From NCBI GenBank assembly GCA_039881145.1, contig JAYKKI010000061.1, forward strand, positions 8,256,001 through 8,320,000: DNA of 64,000 nucleotides, given 5' to 3'. The notes beneath the pieces were generated by a model. That model did no database searches, was not told the DNA's origin, and worked only from the letters and a program-made list of their open reading frames with translations. The DNA is from Druceiella hillmani. Its lineage: Eukaryota; Arthropoda; Insecta; Lepidoptera; Hepialidae. The translations under genes and the position numbers were made by a program. Below are positions 25,960 to 38,220 of this stretch, piece after piece; within the stretch, counting starts at the first letter, position 1; each line of letters starts with the position of its first letter.

Positions 25960-26313
25960 TGTAAACGAAGTGAGTGACACTTCATTCAGCATGCAGTTTG
26001 CATATGAGCTGTGCTAGCTGTCACTTGGACATGTCGCCACGCCACGATAGAAAAATAGGTTATGTTCTTAGAAACGATCAATGAATTATAATATGATATA
26101 GTATAATATTTTAATACTTAATTGATACGAACTAGTGAAGCAATAGCTTTAAATGTTGTTTCTCTTTTCAGGTGAGTTTGTGATTAATTAACGTTATCAA
26201 TTGTTTTGTAAAAGTGTAAACATTTGTTTATGTAATAAATCTCTTTTCAGAGCAACTCAATGCTATAGTTTTACTGTTCACCATATTATCCAAGGATAAG
26301 AATTAGAAACACA
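25960..26313 (+). repeat. 5' LTR of the gypsy element
   Basis: Begins TGTAAACGAAG and ends at ..GAAACACA (the shared sequence runs 4-5 bases further into TTATA). It carries AT-rich TATA-like sequences, an internal TTTTCAGGTGAG that could act as a splice site, and AATAAA near the end. It aligns to the 3' LTR without gaps. Confidence 0.9.
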
Positions 26314-26351
26314 TTATAAAACAACATTTCTACAGCTAATTCCCAAGAGTA

Positions 26352-26861
26352 ATGGACAAATTACAGTTCGAATTCGTAGTCAAGGCCAGTGAAGATGTGA
26401 AGCCAAATATTATTTGTATAACAACAATTACCGATTTAGACGGCAATACCTTTGTGTTCCCGGATAAATTACAACCTGTAAAACTACACGATGCAATAAT
26501 AAAAACACAAATCTTTCAAAAAATCAAAGCTACTTTACAAAAACGGCATGACAAGCGACAGGTATGGATATCCATGAGCTCAGAAACAAAGGCGGTTTAT
26601 TGTGGTGAAGATGGAAATAAACAGTTCATGGGATACCTTTTAGAGGAAAAAGAAACACCGAAAACTTCTACAGCAGGAATCTCTGAAGAATATCTAATAA
26701 AAATCATGGAAAGCTTCGCTGAAATGAAGAATGAATCATCAAAACCTTTTAATGTGGGAAAAATGGCAGAAAAATTTGTTATACAAAAATTTAGTAGTAA
26801 AATTACCAATCTGTCCCAGTGGATGACAATCTTTGAAGCGGAATGTACTGGAAACTACTAG
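26352..26861 (+). CDS. Truncated gag-like protein of the gypsy element
   Basis: A 169-residue frame opening 38 bp after the LTR. Its last third (EKFVIQKFSSKITNLSQWMTIFEAEC) looks like the start of an insect Ty3/gypsy Gag core, where the Trp of this motif is usually followed by a long Gag helical region. Here the frame stops within a few residues (..CTGNY), directly against the beginning of the reverse transcriptase, so the remaining Gag, nucleocapsid and protease coding has been deleted. It overlaps the pol frame by 19 bp in a different frame. The Gag assignment is by position and motif and is moderate. Confidence 0.65.
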   Translation: MDKLQFEFVVKASEDVKPNIICITTITDLDGNTFVFPDKLQPVKLHDAIIKTQIFQKIKATLQKRHDKRQVWISMSSETKAVYCGEDGNKQFMGYLLEEKETPKTSTAGISEEYLIKIMESFAEMKNESSKPFNVGKMAEKFVIQKFSSKITNLSQWMTIFEAECTGNY

Positions 26862-29254
26862 AAAATAATTTAATCGAGGAATCATATAGCCCTTTTGCGG
26901 CTCCGGTAATACTAGCATTTAAAAAAGGAGAAGGAAGAAGATCAAGGCTTTGCATAGATTTTCGAGAATTGAATAAGATTGTAGTTCCCCAATCGCAACC
27001 GTTTCCTCTAATCGAGGATTTAATGATAAAAACGAGGAAATGTAAATTTTTTTCAACACTTGATGTGAACTCGGCGTTTTGGTCCATACCTCTTAAGATT
27101 GAAGATAGAAAAAAAACTGCATTTGTTACCCAGAATGCACACTATCAGTGGACATGTTTACCTTTTGGCTTAAAAACTTCGCCCGCCATTTTTCAGAGAA
27201 TCCTGAGTAGTATTATAAGAAAGCATAAATTGTCAGATTTTACTATTAATTACATAGATGATATTTTAGTATTTTCAGAAACGTTTGAGAAACATGTAGA
27301 ACATTTATGCTTCTTATTGGAAGCAATCTTAAAAGAAGGGTTTAAATTAAAATTCACGAAATGTAACTTTGCACAGGACTCGGTAAAATATCTAGGGCAT
27401 ATAATAAAAAACAACACGGTAACTCCGCTAAAGGATAATTTAATTGCCATAAAAGAATTTCCGATTCCAAAAACACAAAAAAACGTTCGTCAATTTTTGG
27501 GAAAAATAAATTTCTATGGAAAATATGTACCAAATATGTCAATAACGCTGGATTCATTACATCATTTATTAAGAAAAGGAGAAAAATTTGTCTGGTCCGA
27601 TAAATGTCAAGAATCATTTGATACTATAAATAAACTACTTTGCACAAAACCAATCCTAGCAATATTTGATACAGACTTACCAATCAATATTTATACAGAT
27701 GCTAGCATACAAGGCATAGCTGCAATCTTAAAACAAATTCAACCCAATGGTGATGAAAAACCTTGCGCATATTTTTCCAAAAAATTAAACAATTCCCAAA
27801 AACAGAGAAAAGCTATATATCTTGAGTGTCTGGCTATAAAAGAGGCGGTTAAATGCTGGCAACATTGGCTTATAGGAAAAACATTCACGGTTTTTTCAGA
27901 TCACAAACCCTTAGAAAAAATGAATATAAAAGCCAGAACGGATGAAGAACTGGGAGATCTTACGTTTTATTTGTCGCAATTCAATTTTAAAATAATATAT
28001 TCTCCGGGAAAATATAATATAGAGGCAGATACCTTAAGCAGAAACCCAGTGTTAGAACCAGATGAAAATGAAGAAAGTAGTTTAAAAGTAGTTAATTTTA
28101 TCAAAATAGAAGATATACAACAAGACCAAAATAACAACGAAGATATAAAAGGGAATATAAATAAACTTATTTATAAAAATAATATATATTATAAAAAGAT
28201 TGGAAAACATGAAAAGATTATACTAACTGAAGACTTTAGTAAACATATTACAAAACAAGTTCATCACTACTATTGCCACATAGGAAAACAACAAGTAGAA
28301 AAAAAAATAAAACCCTTTTATCAAGCTAAACTTTTGTTAGACAACATAAAAAAAATATGCGAAAACTGTGACGTTTGTATAAAAAATAAATCAAGAGGAG
28401 CATACAAGTTTGGACTAATGTCTCACTTAGGACCAGCCACACATCCGTTCGAAATAGTGTCTATAGATAACATAGGTGGATTTCGTGGTGCACGTTCAAC
28501 AAAAACGAATTTACATCTTCTAGTAGATCACTTCACTCGTTACGCCTACATTTTGACATCCAAAACTCAGAATGCAAACGACTTTATAAAACTAGTCCAA
28601 AGAGCAACACAAGATTATAAAATAGACTTGATTCTGTCAGACCAATATCCGGGTATAAATTCAAAAGAATTTAAGTATTTTTTAGAAAAGGAAGGTATAC
28701 CTATAGTGTTCACTGCAGTAAATGCACCATTTTCTAATGGATTGAACGAAAGATTAAACCAAACATTTGTTAATAAAATTCGTTGTAAAATTAATGAAAA
28801 AAGAGATAAGATCGCTTGGACTACCATTGCTCACGAATGCACAAACAAATATAACGAAACCGAACATAATGTGACAGGGTTCTCCCCAAAATATTTACTG
28901 CAGGGAAAAAGTGTGGACATTCTACCAAACGAACTGAAACAAAATAAATTACAGAATCAACATTTAATACGAGACCGGAAGATTGCCTTAGAAAATAGTA
29001 TAAAATCACATAATTATAATAAAAAAAGATTTGATAAAAACAGAAAAAATTATGAATTTGAAGTAGGAGATTTAGTATATGTTGAAAACGGAAATCGGTT
29101 AAACCGAAAAAAAATAGATGAATTAAAAATTGGTCCATATCAAATTATAGAGAAAATATCTAATTCAATTTACAAAGTAAACACGGGACACAAAAAGGTA
29201 CAGTCAAACCTTTTCCACATAACAAAACTCGTTCCAGTGGTAGTAATACGTTAA
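26843..29254 (+). CDS. Pol polyprotein of the gypsy element: RT, RNase H, integrase
   Basis: An uninterrupted 803-residue frame. Reverse transcriptase (about 1-240) opens with the LLENNLIEESYSPFAAPV type of start and has LCIDFRELNKI, LPFGLKTSPAIFQ and the catalytic YIDD at 137-140. RNase H (about 275-400) has YTDAS (Asp near 286), the Glu of YLECLAI, SDHKPL and ..EADTLSR. Integrase follows with a zinc-binding HHYYCH..CENC region (about 473-512) and a catalytic triad seen as SIDN (Asp542), LSDQ (Asp600) and NGLNERLN (Glu636), then a C-terminal chromatin-binding-like segment (FEVGDLVYVEN..KIGPYQII). There is no protease ahead of the RT, which is abnormal. The first ATG is only a convenient start; native translation would come from a Gag-Pol fusion or frameshift. 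Confidence 0.93.
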   Translation: MYWKLLENNLIEESYSPFAAPVILAFKKGEGRRSRLCIDFRELNKIVVPQSQPFPLIEDLMIKTRKCKFFSTLDVNSAFWSIPLKIEDRKKTAFVTQNAHYQWTCLPFGLKTSPAIFQRILSSIIRKHKLSDFTINYIDDILVFSETFEKHVEHLCFLLEAILKEGFKLKFTKCNFAQDSVKYLGHIIKNNTVTPLKDNLIAIKEFPIPKTQKNVRQFLGKINFYGKYVPNMSITLDSLHHLLRKGEKFVWSDKCQESFDTINKLLCTKPILAIFDTDLPINIYTDASIQGIAAILKQIQPNGDEKPCAYFSKKLNNSQKQRKAIYLECLAIKEAVKCWQHWLIGKTFTVFSDHKPLEKMNIKARTDEELGDLTFYLSQFNFKIIYSPGKYNIEADTLSRNPVLEPDENEESSLKVVNFIKIEDIQQDQNNNEDIKGNINKLIYKNNIYYKKIGKHEKIILTEDFSKHITKQVHHYYCHIGKQQVEKKIKPFYQAKLLLDNIKKICENCDVCIKNKSRGAYKFGLMSHLGPATHPFEIVSIDNIGGFRGARSTKTNLHLLVDHFTRYAYILTSKTQNANDFIKLVQRATQDYKIDLILSDQYPGINSKEFKYFLEKEGIPIVFTAVNAPFSNGLNERLNQTFVNKIRCKINEKRDKIAWTTIAHECTNKYNETEHNVTGFSPKYLLQGKSVDILPNELKQNKLQNQHLIRDRKIALENSIKSHNYNKKRFDKNRKNYEFEVGDLVYVENGNRLNRKKIDELKIGPYQIIEKISNSIYKVNTGHKKVQSNLFHITKLVPVVVIR

Positions 29255-29273
29255 AATTTTGATAATTACCTAT

Positions 29274-29287
29274 GGAGGGGGGGGGGA
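29274..29287 (+). other. Polypurine tract of the gypsy element
   Basis: GGAGGGGGGGGGGA immediately before the 3' LTR start, 20 bp after the pol stop. This is the expected primer site for plus-strand synthesis. Confidence 0.85.
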
Positions 29288-29748
<461 letters not shown>

Positions 29749-30344
29749 ATGAGGCATAAAATTCTTTCAGAATCACTGAAAATGAGTTGTGATAAACCTA
29801 GCACAGATGATGATTCTTCTCCAACTGCCAAAAATAATCAAAACAAGTAATAATTTTAATATGGAAACCATTGAAATACACGACAATGAGCAAACTTAGG
29901 GTATTTCAATAATGTTCGCCTAGATCGGCAGGCCAGGGGTGGCGGTCGTCAAACGTGAAACCGTATCCGATCCTAACAAAATTCGTTACGATTCATCTTT
30001 CGTCTCCCTGCAGCAGCGTATACGGTGAAAGGTTATTCCCAAAATCAGGTCTCGTGTACTGAGAGAAGCCTAACTATTTACTGCCAACAAACGTTAAAAA
30101 ACTTGTTTCCAATTACTATAATTTACCATTAATTAATTTTAAGCATTAAATTTGAAATTTTTGTAAAACATATTAAATAAAAATAATAAAAATAAATACA
30201 TTAATAAAAATTAATAAAAATAAATACATTTTCTAATTTAAAGACCATTGTCAGTTTTCGACCGGATGCTAGTTAGTATTCGGCCGCATACTGGATACTA
30301 ATAACAATGGCTGGATAGGTCGCATACCAGACAGTAACCGGATT
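29749..30344. other. Non-coding stretch
   Basis: No gene called. A frame of about 33 codons just after the microsatellite (..MSCDKPSTDDDSSPT..) is too short to assign. About 30255-30345 contains CCGGAT and GCATAC motifs in both orientations that suggest another repeat end. Confidence 0.35.
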
Positions 30345-33300
30345 TCCCTTATATCTCTTATAATAATTCATTCTGTGTGATGGTGAAACTCTTCAAAAGT
30401 TCAAAGAAATGTAGGAATTCCTTACACCATGCACATCGTGTGATGGCGTGACCTTTGGAACAACGAGAATTATACGTGAAATTTTAATGAATGAAAGCAA
30501 AATTATATACTTTATTTTAAAACTGTTTACATCTACAATCAATCTCTCATATCTCGCCTTAGTAAATAAATATCAATACTGAAGTAACTTAATTATATCA
30601 TTTCGTACACGTAAAAAAACGTAATTAAGCAAAAACACAAGGCAGGAAAATTTTCTCACAATTTTTTTCTGTTTGGCGACACCATTTGCTCAACGAGTTT
30701 CCATTGCCTGAGTTTCCTTAAGTATCGTAAATAATGCAACGTTTTTATCAGATGTGATGTGGAAAGCTTGTAAATATTTTCTGTTTTGTAACGTTTTCTA
30801 GATACAATATTTTCGATGTCGCAATGATCTGACGAAGAGTGCTCAAATAAAACATTTCAAGTTCCCACGTTACTCATTCGTTACACAGTTATTTTATTAA
30901 TTTTCAAGACGTGGATGCCGTTGTATAAAAAATCACAATAAAAGCAACCGAATTTTGTATTTTTAAAAAAATATTATATTTTACATACTTTAATTATCAT
31001 CTTGGGCAAAAAAAATTATGTGAAAATGTACTTTTGTTCGTAATCTTCTTTTATATGTTTTAAGTAACTGATAAATTTGTCACCATTCTAAAAATCAGAT
31101 TTAAAAAAACTATTTGTCTCTGAAATCTGTCTTTTTTATGACTAGCAAATCGTAAGTAAACTAGAATAAATAAATAGCCGAATGATCAGGACTTAATTTT
31201 GTTCAGAGCGATTTTTGGAAAGAAAATTCTCAGTTTTTAATTCGTTGGTTCAGCGTCATAATTTCTTAAAAAATTATAGCTTTTGCAACATGAAAAATAC
31301 ATTGTGAAAAAACAAAATATATTGCGCGTATGAATCATGGATTAAAGAAAGGTAAGTTATTAATGTCATTAAGTATTACTTTTTTATAGGCATTGCTAAC
31401 TATTGACAGTCATATTTTTTCGATACTTACTATTTGGATAATTTTATGGATGTAACAAAATAACAACAGACAGCTGTTTTCTGTTTTTCATTTAACTTAA
31501 GCTATTAAACTGGCCGTAATGAAAGCTATGATGATTCATAGCCCACCATCCAAAGTAAATTATTACATTAAAGAATAAAGGGGGTTTCGGTTATATCGCA
31601 GTATAGCTTACCAAATTATTTTATTAAACTGCGCAAAATAGACTTTCTGTTGTTTGTGATATGTAATTAAATGATATATTTGTAAAACGTAATTACATTA
31701 ATTTCAAATTGTAGAAATTTATTTGTGACTCAAATTTTCATTCAGTCAAAATCAACAATTCAGGTTCGTTCATCACATTCTCTGTCTCTTATTACAGCAT
31801 TGATTTTTCAACGCGAAGACAAAAATCGAATGGGAGGCGGCTTCCTTTTGGGAGGGGTTGTCCATAAATCATTTAACTTTTTTTTCAGGTTTTTTCACCT
31901 AACCCCTTCCTTATAACACCATGTAGACATTCAGCTTGACCTGATCTGAGTTATTACAAGTACATAATAATTCCTTCTTCAACAATACGATCAGACTGTA
32001 CCCTACTTACACCCCTTTTAACAATTTTTGCTGGATAAAGGTTTTTTGTAGGCGTCAATGCTCTTCTTGAATTTCATTTGCCACAATATACGCACGATTT
32101 ATATTAAATAAGAGCTTGAATATTTGGCGATAGTAGTTAAAATGAAAACGATTCACATGAAAACGGTACACTTGAATGAAATTTTCTGGAGAAGAAAAGG
32201 TGGAAACGAAGTTTTATCAGCGGGGTCTTGTAATCCTAAAGAATTAACACAAAATGTAATGACGTAAATGACATATCACACTTCTATTTGGGCTGCAGCA
32301 TTCATCGACCTAAAATTTCTAGTCAGTTTCAAGAAAATTAACAAATATTTTGTTTTCTAACAATTTATCTATTATAAATAACAACAAAATTAAATGACTT
32401 AATCAGTATACTATATTTTTTCAAGAAAGATTTTTTCTTAAAGTCCGATAACAAATATTTTTTTCAAAATAAATAAAAGCATGATGTGCAAAAAGTAAAG
32501 ACACGATTTCAATTGATACTACAAATAAAAAGAAACTTTTGTGAAATTTAAAGACCAAATATCAATTAAAAGTATTGTAAGTCTAGTATAGTATTCAATG
32601 AAAAAATACTGTCCTTCAATGATGATTAACAGACTTCAACACAAAGGAAAAACAACATTAAATAAATAAATATCCATCCATCATATCCATTTCTCATAAA
32701 ACGGATATGCATTCTGAAATCATTATACTTAATATTTTAAAATCTGACGGTCAATTAGATTTACAGGAAAGTGACGACAGTCGACTCCTACTTAATATTT
32801 AAGAGAGAGACATTTTTAAGAGAGTTTCACGCGTGACAGTAATATTTAGCTCAGCCACCACTTTAACGTCACGTAGACATTGGTGTTTACCACTCCCACC
32901 TCCCTAAAAGCGTTACGTGGTTTATAATTGAAACTCTAATGATATTGAACCGTTAAATACCATTTCATAACATGTAATCGTACAAATTTGGAAAGGCCGT
33001 TAATAAAAATTATTTGTGAAGTTTTAAGTTAACATTTAAAGTTAACGCATATTAATGTTTCATTATGGCTAAGTTTTATCAGGTTTAAAACGCGACAAAT
33101 TTTAAAAGTAAAATTAATTTTCATGCAAAGTGGCTATAAAGATAAAAAATGCACTTTAAAGGATTAAGTTTACGAGTAAATCATATATTTTTATTGCTTT
33201 TAAACTTCTTCGAAAAGATTAGTTACTTTGAAGAGTGCGCGGCATTGCTTTGTTACAATTTCAAGTGTTGTGGAAATAATTGACTGTGTAGATTAAAGAT

Positions 33301-33923
33301 AAACCTGTTGACACTGTTGTGATTAGCGCAAGTGTGTGATTCACTGTGATCGATGTATCACATATTTACTAGTTCAAGTAAACAATATTTTTACCGTGTT
33401 TTTTCTTGCATATTCGCTTCTGCCAATGGAATAGTTTATGATGTCTGCCCGGAATATCCCCGAATTTATGCAGTAGTGCTCACCGGATGCTTCGCATATA
33501 AATATTAAGTGGTATATTTGAGTAACATGATATTTTGCTTAATTTGTTAAAATACGAATATTTATGACTAAATGTGCTTAGTAGGTCTGGCAATTTTCTT
33601 CGTTTCGTTTGAAAAGTGGAAAAGTTTACAACTAATTAGACTCAGATTCTTAAAGTCATAGAGGAGTTAAGAAAACCTGCATAGCGTGCGCGCCTTGTTA
33701 AAAGACGCCTTTGTCAGATTGAAGGTCTACAATAACATTTTACTTACAAAACTAAATTCTTCACAAATGACAATTCTCGTTCAAAACCATTTTGATAAGC
33801 TTTTCCCAAAAATGTTCATTTTTTAAATTGGTAATTAAAAGAAAATCAGTTTAGTTTATATGTTGCTATCCTTTTACTGTACTTACTTATTTTTGTATTT
33901 AGATGTCGGATATAAACACACTC

Positions 33924-33928
<5 letters not shown>

Positions 33929-33973
<45 letters not shown>

Positions 33974-33993
33974 ATATATATATACATATATAT
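33929..33993. repeat. (AT)n microsatellite
   Basis: AT run with GTGTGTAT and CAT interruptions. It lies inside block B and is absent from the matching part of B'. Confidence 0.9.
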
Positions 33994-34309
33994 CATGTAA
34001 TCATTTATCCATATATTAAACTTCGAATTAAAACTTTGGAACATCAAAAACTCTATCAAAACCAGAACTTATTTCAAGAGACATGAAGTTTTCTACTAAT
34101 TTTTTTACAATTTGGCTATCCTTCAGAATTATGCCAGACTTAATGATACTTATATCGTGATATTTTTATTAATAGTATCGTGTTTACTGCATCGCACCAT
34201 TTACCACGAAATATCTTTCAAGTTCAATCACTGGTGAGGAATTCTAAGTAAAAAAAATCAGTATACATTATATTATTGAATGATATTTATTTTAAACTTA
34301 TAATACATA

Positions 34310-34384
34310 GATCCAGAGGTGCAACGGGTAGCGCACCTGACTACGGAACACGATATTCTAAGATCCTGGCAGGATCGAATATTT
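34310..34384 (+). other. Degenerate tRNA-like sequence (SINE head or tRNA relic)
   Basis: GGTGCAACGGGTAGCGCACC resembles a D-arm/A-box region, and a GATCC..GGATC stem with CGAAT resembles a T-arm/B box. The same place in block B' (55467-55543) is clearer. The shared ~300 bp that follows (CTGTTCATCCTGAT, ATTGTAGCCT) could be a SINE body. Because both copies lie at matching places in B and B', the SINE label is not proven. Confidence 0.4.
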
Positions 34385-34679
34385 TTGTCGTATTTATATT
34401 TTTAGAATGAACTAATCGTCATGTTTTTTTACCTGTTCATCCTGATAGAGAAATTGTAGCCTAGGGTAAAATGAAAAAAGTAAAATCTTTTGTCTGCTAT
34501 CGCCTTTATGGTATGCCACTTCCAAAAGTAAAAAAGAACATATTATGATGAGACTTTGCAATCTCCCGGTAAGTCCCGGCTTTCTAACTTTGAAGTAGTT
34601 AAAATTAATTCTTCATATTTTCTTCAAAAATTTGGCCAATTTGCCTTGCTCAAATAAAAATATAAAAAAAAGAATTTGG

Positions 34680-34879
34680 TAGTTAGGTCCGGTACGGAGT
34701 TCGTCTTCAAGGTCGTAGTCCTCATTCCTGAACTTTCTGAATAAAATCATTGTCGTCGCATAAGACACCGTGGACTCGCCAATCGCATGACATATGTTAT
34801 TTGTAGCAGTCTTTGTATCGTGACCCAGACGAAATTCATAAGATAATAGAATTCGTATTTGAAATCGATTTAAATCCAT
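34680..34879 (-). pseudogene. mariner-like transposase N-terminal fragment
   Basis: On the minus strand a frame from 34879 reads MDLNRFQIRILLSYEFRLG, then a helix-turn-helix region (..ATNNICHAIGESTVSYAT..), then FRKFRNEDYDLEDELRTG. This is the order seen in the N-terminal DNA-binding domain of mariner/SETMAR-type transposases (..F..G..A..ICxAxGEGTVSxxTxxxWFxKFRxGDFxLEDxxRxG). Only about 65 residues remain. The catalytic DDD domain is absent, and the frame continues into unrelated sequence. A dead fragment. Confidence 0.75.
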
Positions 34880-34919
34880 TATCTTTTACGTAATTCATTT
34901 AAAGCTTCGGCGCTGACTG

Positions 34920-35489
34920 TTGTTAACTGACTGCACTTTGGCCTATTGGTTATAATACAGTAAAACCTTCTAGAATATTCGAGAATAGTTCTAGGAAAGT
35001 CCCAAAGTTTCAGCTAAACACTTACTAGCCAACCTAGCATAATATTTTATAGAAAATAACATCTATTATACAGATAATTCAATATTTGTTTCTTTTTCCA
35101 GAGGTTATGTTTCTGATACTGAATAGTTTAATCGTGATTATAATTGCGAACAAATTTAAAATGAGAAATATCCTTTTATTGAAAAATAATTTTTTCTCTA
35201 TATTTTTGCAATTAATTTAAAATAAAATACCTTTTACACAAATTACAAAACATATGTATGTGCCTTCCAGAAATGTTATGAATTTTACATAAATTAATTA
35301 TTGGAACAAAAAATTATATTGGAAAACTGTATTTACCGATACTGTATATATAATTCGCCACACCACTTAAATACACAATAATAATAAACTGGAGAGAAAC
35401 ACTACGAGTCTGTAACAAACAACACGTCAAATGACATTATTGAATATATATCATATATAATGCATATGTGTGTATGTATGGCACATCTC
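34920..35489. other. Non-coding stretch
   Basis: No gene or RNA recognised between the mariner fragment and the lysozyme exon relic. Confidence 0.35.
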
Positions 35490-35645
35490 GCTTAGCTGAG
35501 CATCTGACGTTGCGGTTCTTGTAGGATCTTCCATGCTCCCACCAGTATCTGCCGTTGTTCTGGAAAAAAGCCGTAGTCGGTGGAACCATTCATATTTGCA
35601 GCCCTTGCGCGGACTCTCTACTTCTACCAAACATGCCCCAGAACA
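35490..35645 (-). pseudogene. Decayed lysozyme exon (third lysozyme copy)
   Basis: Minus-strand sequence matches the middle coding exon of the two intact lysozymes. It reads CLVEVESPR, then after a one-base frame change NMNGSTDYGFFQNNGRYW, then KNRNVRCSA. The positions of catalytic Glu and Asp survive. Two cysteines are lost (YWC to YWW; DC replaced by NR), the frame is broken and the GTGAGT donor is destroyed. No matching signal-peptide exon or C-terminal exon was found on either side. It has the same orientation as the intact genes, so it is a dead relic of the cluster. Confidence 0.85.
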
Positions 35646-35699
35646 TATTATATTGTTGGTAAAGGTTAAGTAGATAAAACCTGACATTAACGATTTTTA

Positions 35700-36960
35700 T
35701 CTAACACCTGTGATAAAAGCTCTCTGCTTTCATCAGGTAAATCTTAAAACAATTATACCCCGATCCCTTCATTATCGACTTTTCCTAAATCAGCTGAAGA
35801 AATTGGAGCAAATTTATAATCATTAAGAATTTATAATCATTAAGAAATTAGAGCAAATTTATATTCCTACTATCAATAATATAATTCCTACTATCAAAAT
35901 ATAATTCAAGTTAGTTATTTTGTAAATTTTCCCAAATCCTTACGATAGCACGCCTAAAATCCAGTAGCATACCTAAAACAGCGAGACTCTTAATTAAAGA
36001 TTCTTCATTCCTGTTTAAGGATATAATTTGGTATCAAGAAGCGGTTTGTCCACGGAGCTACGAATCCCTCCCCGCTCTAGTGGAAAAATAAAAGCGACTT
36101 TCATGACGGGCAATAAAAGTGACATTCCTCTATACGAAATCAAACAATCCGAAATTCTTATAATTCTTGCGTCATTTCTCTCTTATTCAGGAATATATAA
36201 ATAGAAAGACTGCGAGTGACATAGATGATCTTTTCCGCTCCAGGCTAAGTTCACCTCCTCTGTAAGCTGCTGTCATGGTACCCTTATAAATTATTATCTA
36301 TATAGACTCCAGTAAGCCCGCCATGCGTGAGCAAGTCTGTCATATATCTATGAGTTTGTCAAAAGTGTATGCCTCAATGATAACAATTAAACCTAACGTT
36401 ACCTGCAATTAAAAAATACAAAAAGAAACAAGAGTAACGGCTGGAGTCCCGTAAATAGTCTAGATTATACTCAACAGAGCTATAAAATAAAACCACATTT
36501 ATTTTGAAATAATTATGGTGGATATTTAATAAGTTTATTAATTTTCAGTAAAAATGAGACATTTCATTCATTATGATCATTATGTATACTTAATTTATTG
36601 AAAATAAGGTACAAATGTATTATCTAATTACTTGTGTAATTTATTATCAGTCAACTATAATGAATATTACAAAATAAAAAAACTGCAATTTAATAATATT
36701 CTAAATCTAATAATCTCCATACAAGCATACTGTCTATTGCGGGTTATTTTCACTGACATCATTATTCTTTACTATTTCCATTTGCTTCGCAATAGAATAG
36801 GGCACTAAAACGAGTTAATTATCAGAACGAGTTAATAATTCTGATAATTAAAGGTATATTAACATATTAAAAGGCTTTTTCCAAACAGTTCAAGTTTCTA
36901 CTTCATATCAAATTCAGTAACGAACATGATTTCGTTTTAGAAATTAGGAACAATAAATAT
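35700..36960. other. Non-coding stretch
   Basis: No gene. Small tandem duplications occur near 35815-35850 (17-bp unit, AATTTATAATCATTAAG). Confidence 0.4.
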
Positions 36961-36963
36961 TAA

Positions 36964-37379
36964 CTAGCGTGACCTGTGCGAAGTCTTCGCATTATTATTT
37001 ATTCCATTATGAAGCTCAGATGACAGATCAAACAAATATTTTACTAAAATTGATATATAGAGGCGCAAGTATCAAAAGCATTGAGCTAAAGCGCCACTTT
37101 ATTTATACGTGAGTGGATTTGAAATTAAACAAAAATTTTACCGACCGTCAATCATATTGACGTTCAGCCGTTAGATTGCAGCATTGCTGTTTTGTGTATA
37201 TAATTTTAATAATTAATTAATTTGCAAAAACAATAGCAATAATACATTTTTTAGTTGTGGATGCCGGTAGAGCAAGCAATTATCTATAAAATGATATATA
37301 ATTTATATGGATTAGTTGTGAGGTTTTTTCTAAAAAGGGAGAGTAACATCTTAAAACCTTAGCGTATTAATATATATGA
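36964..37379 (-). mobile_element. Non-autonomous Helitron, copy 3
   Basis: A 416-bp element on the minus strand. The 5' end is TCATATATATTAATACG (from 37379) and the 3' end CTAG (36964-36967), preceded by an imperfect hairpin around GCGAAGACTTCGC and GGTCACG. The base before the 5' TC is A and the base after CTAG is T, the A^T insertion hallmark of Helitrons. It is ~95% similar by eye to the two copies near 49.1-49.9 kb. It has no coding capacity, so it depends on a Rep/helicase from elsewhere. Confidence 0.88.
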
Positions 37380-38220
37380 TGATAATTTTAGCAAGAATAT
37401 TTTAACTGAAACAAGCTAAATTAATATACTAAAACAAATAAACGACAATAAACATTAGTTTACTTTCAGAAAGATAGGTTAAATCATAGACTTATTCGTA
37501 GTATATTAAGTCTATGGGTTAAATAAGGGCAAATAAATATTTTCTATAAAATGCAAAGTAACGTTCATTTACTTTCAGGTTCTTTTTAAAATTGGTATGA
37601 AATTTTCTTTTTTTAAATTTCCACAATTAATGTTACTATCCTCTCTACTAAGTGATTATTTTCTTAAAATAAAAAAAAACAAATATTATATGACAAAACC
37701 GAATATAATTTTTCAATTAACCTCAACTTCAACCTCAATTAAATTTTAATCAATATACGCAATGAACAAACAAAAGTTTCACAGTTTGCCACATTTTTGT
37801 ATAGATAATGAAGTAAGACGGAATATGTGATTGAGCATCTGTAATTACATTTCATTACTTGCTATGAATTAATTAATTTAATATATTTAATAAAAGGGCA
37901 TGGAACGATTACAACTTGCCGTTATGTGATTATACAGGGCAAATAAAGAAAAAAATCCGCAATAGATTGGTCCCTAACAATACGTACGGAGATAAATCCT
38001 ACATTTTCCTTCAGTATTCTTTTAGACGACAGACGACAAAACAGCTATTATTTTTTGTGCTATCTATCACACATCGCTTTTACGTGCCAATAGCGTAGCC
38101 TTATTTTGTGAGTACTCCCTTTTTATGGAAGAAACTGTGGAAAATGAGACAGCCGTTCATCCATCTTAGTGACAAACATAACTCACGTTAAAATGTTTAA
38201 AAAAATATTCAAAAATGTTT

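Larger units (their letters stand above)
30345..34615 (+). repeat. Segmental duplication block B (inverted copy of 55.2-58.6 kb)
   Basis: Reads as the reverse complement of 58.59-55.20 kb in unbroken order. Anchors are 30360-30640 with 58570-58300; 30700-30870 with 58240-58090; 30880-31800 with 57170-56160; 34020-34250 with 55800-55600; and 34313-34615 with 55560-55195. The two copies are well diverged with many small indels. No protein is encoded in either. Block B' is interrupted by a LINE absent here. Two copies of one large dead transposon would be an alternative to segmental duplication. Confidence 0.8.

Noticed and set aside
26597..29138. Minus-strand frames of 66-105 codons under the gypsy element
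   Set aside because: Antisense shadows of the gag and pol frames.
29750..29850. Short frame MSCDKPSTDDDSSPT.. after the gypsy element
   Set aside because: About 33 codons with a Ser/Asp-rich start as seen in many transposon proteins, but nothing follows it to support a call.
30345..30480. Possible zinc-binding (Cys/His) coding piece in block B, minus strand (CSKGHAITRCAWCKEFL)
   Set aside because: The frame is broken in block B' and has no neighbours in frame. It faintly recalls the Cys-rich tail of some transposases, but the evidence is too thin to call.
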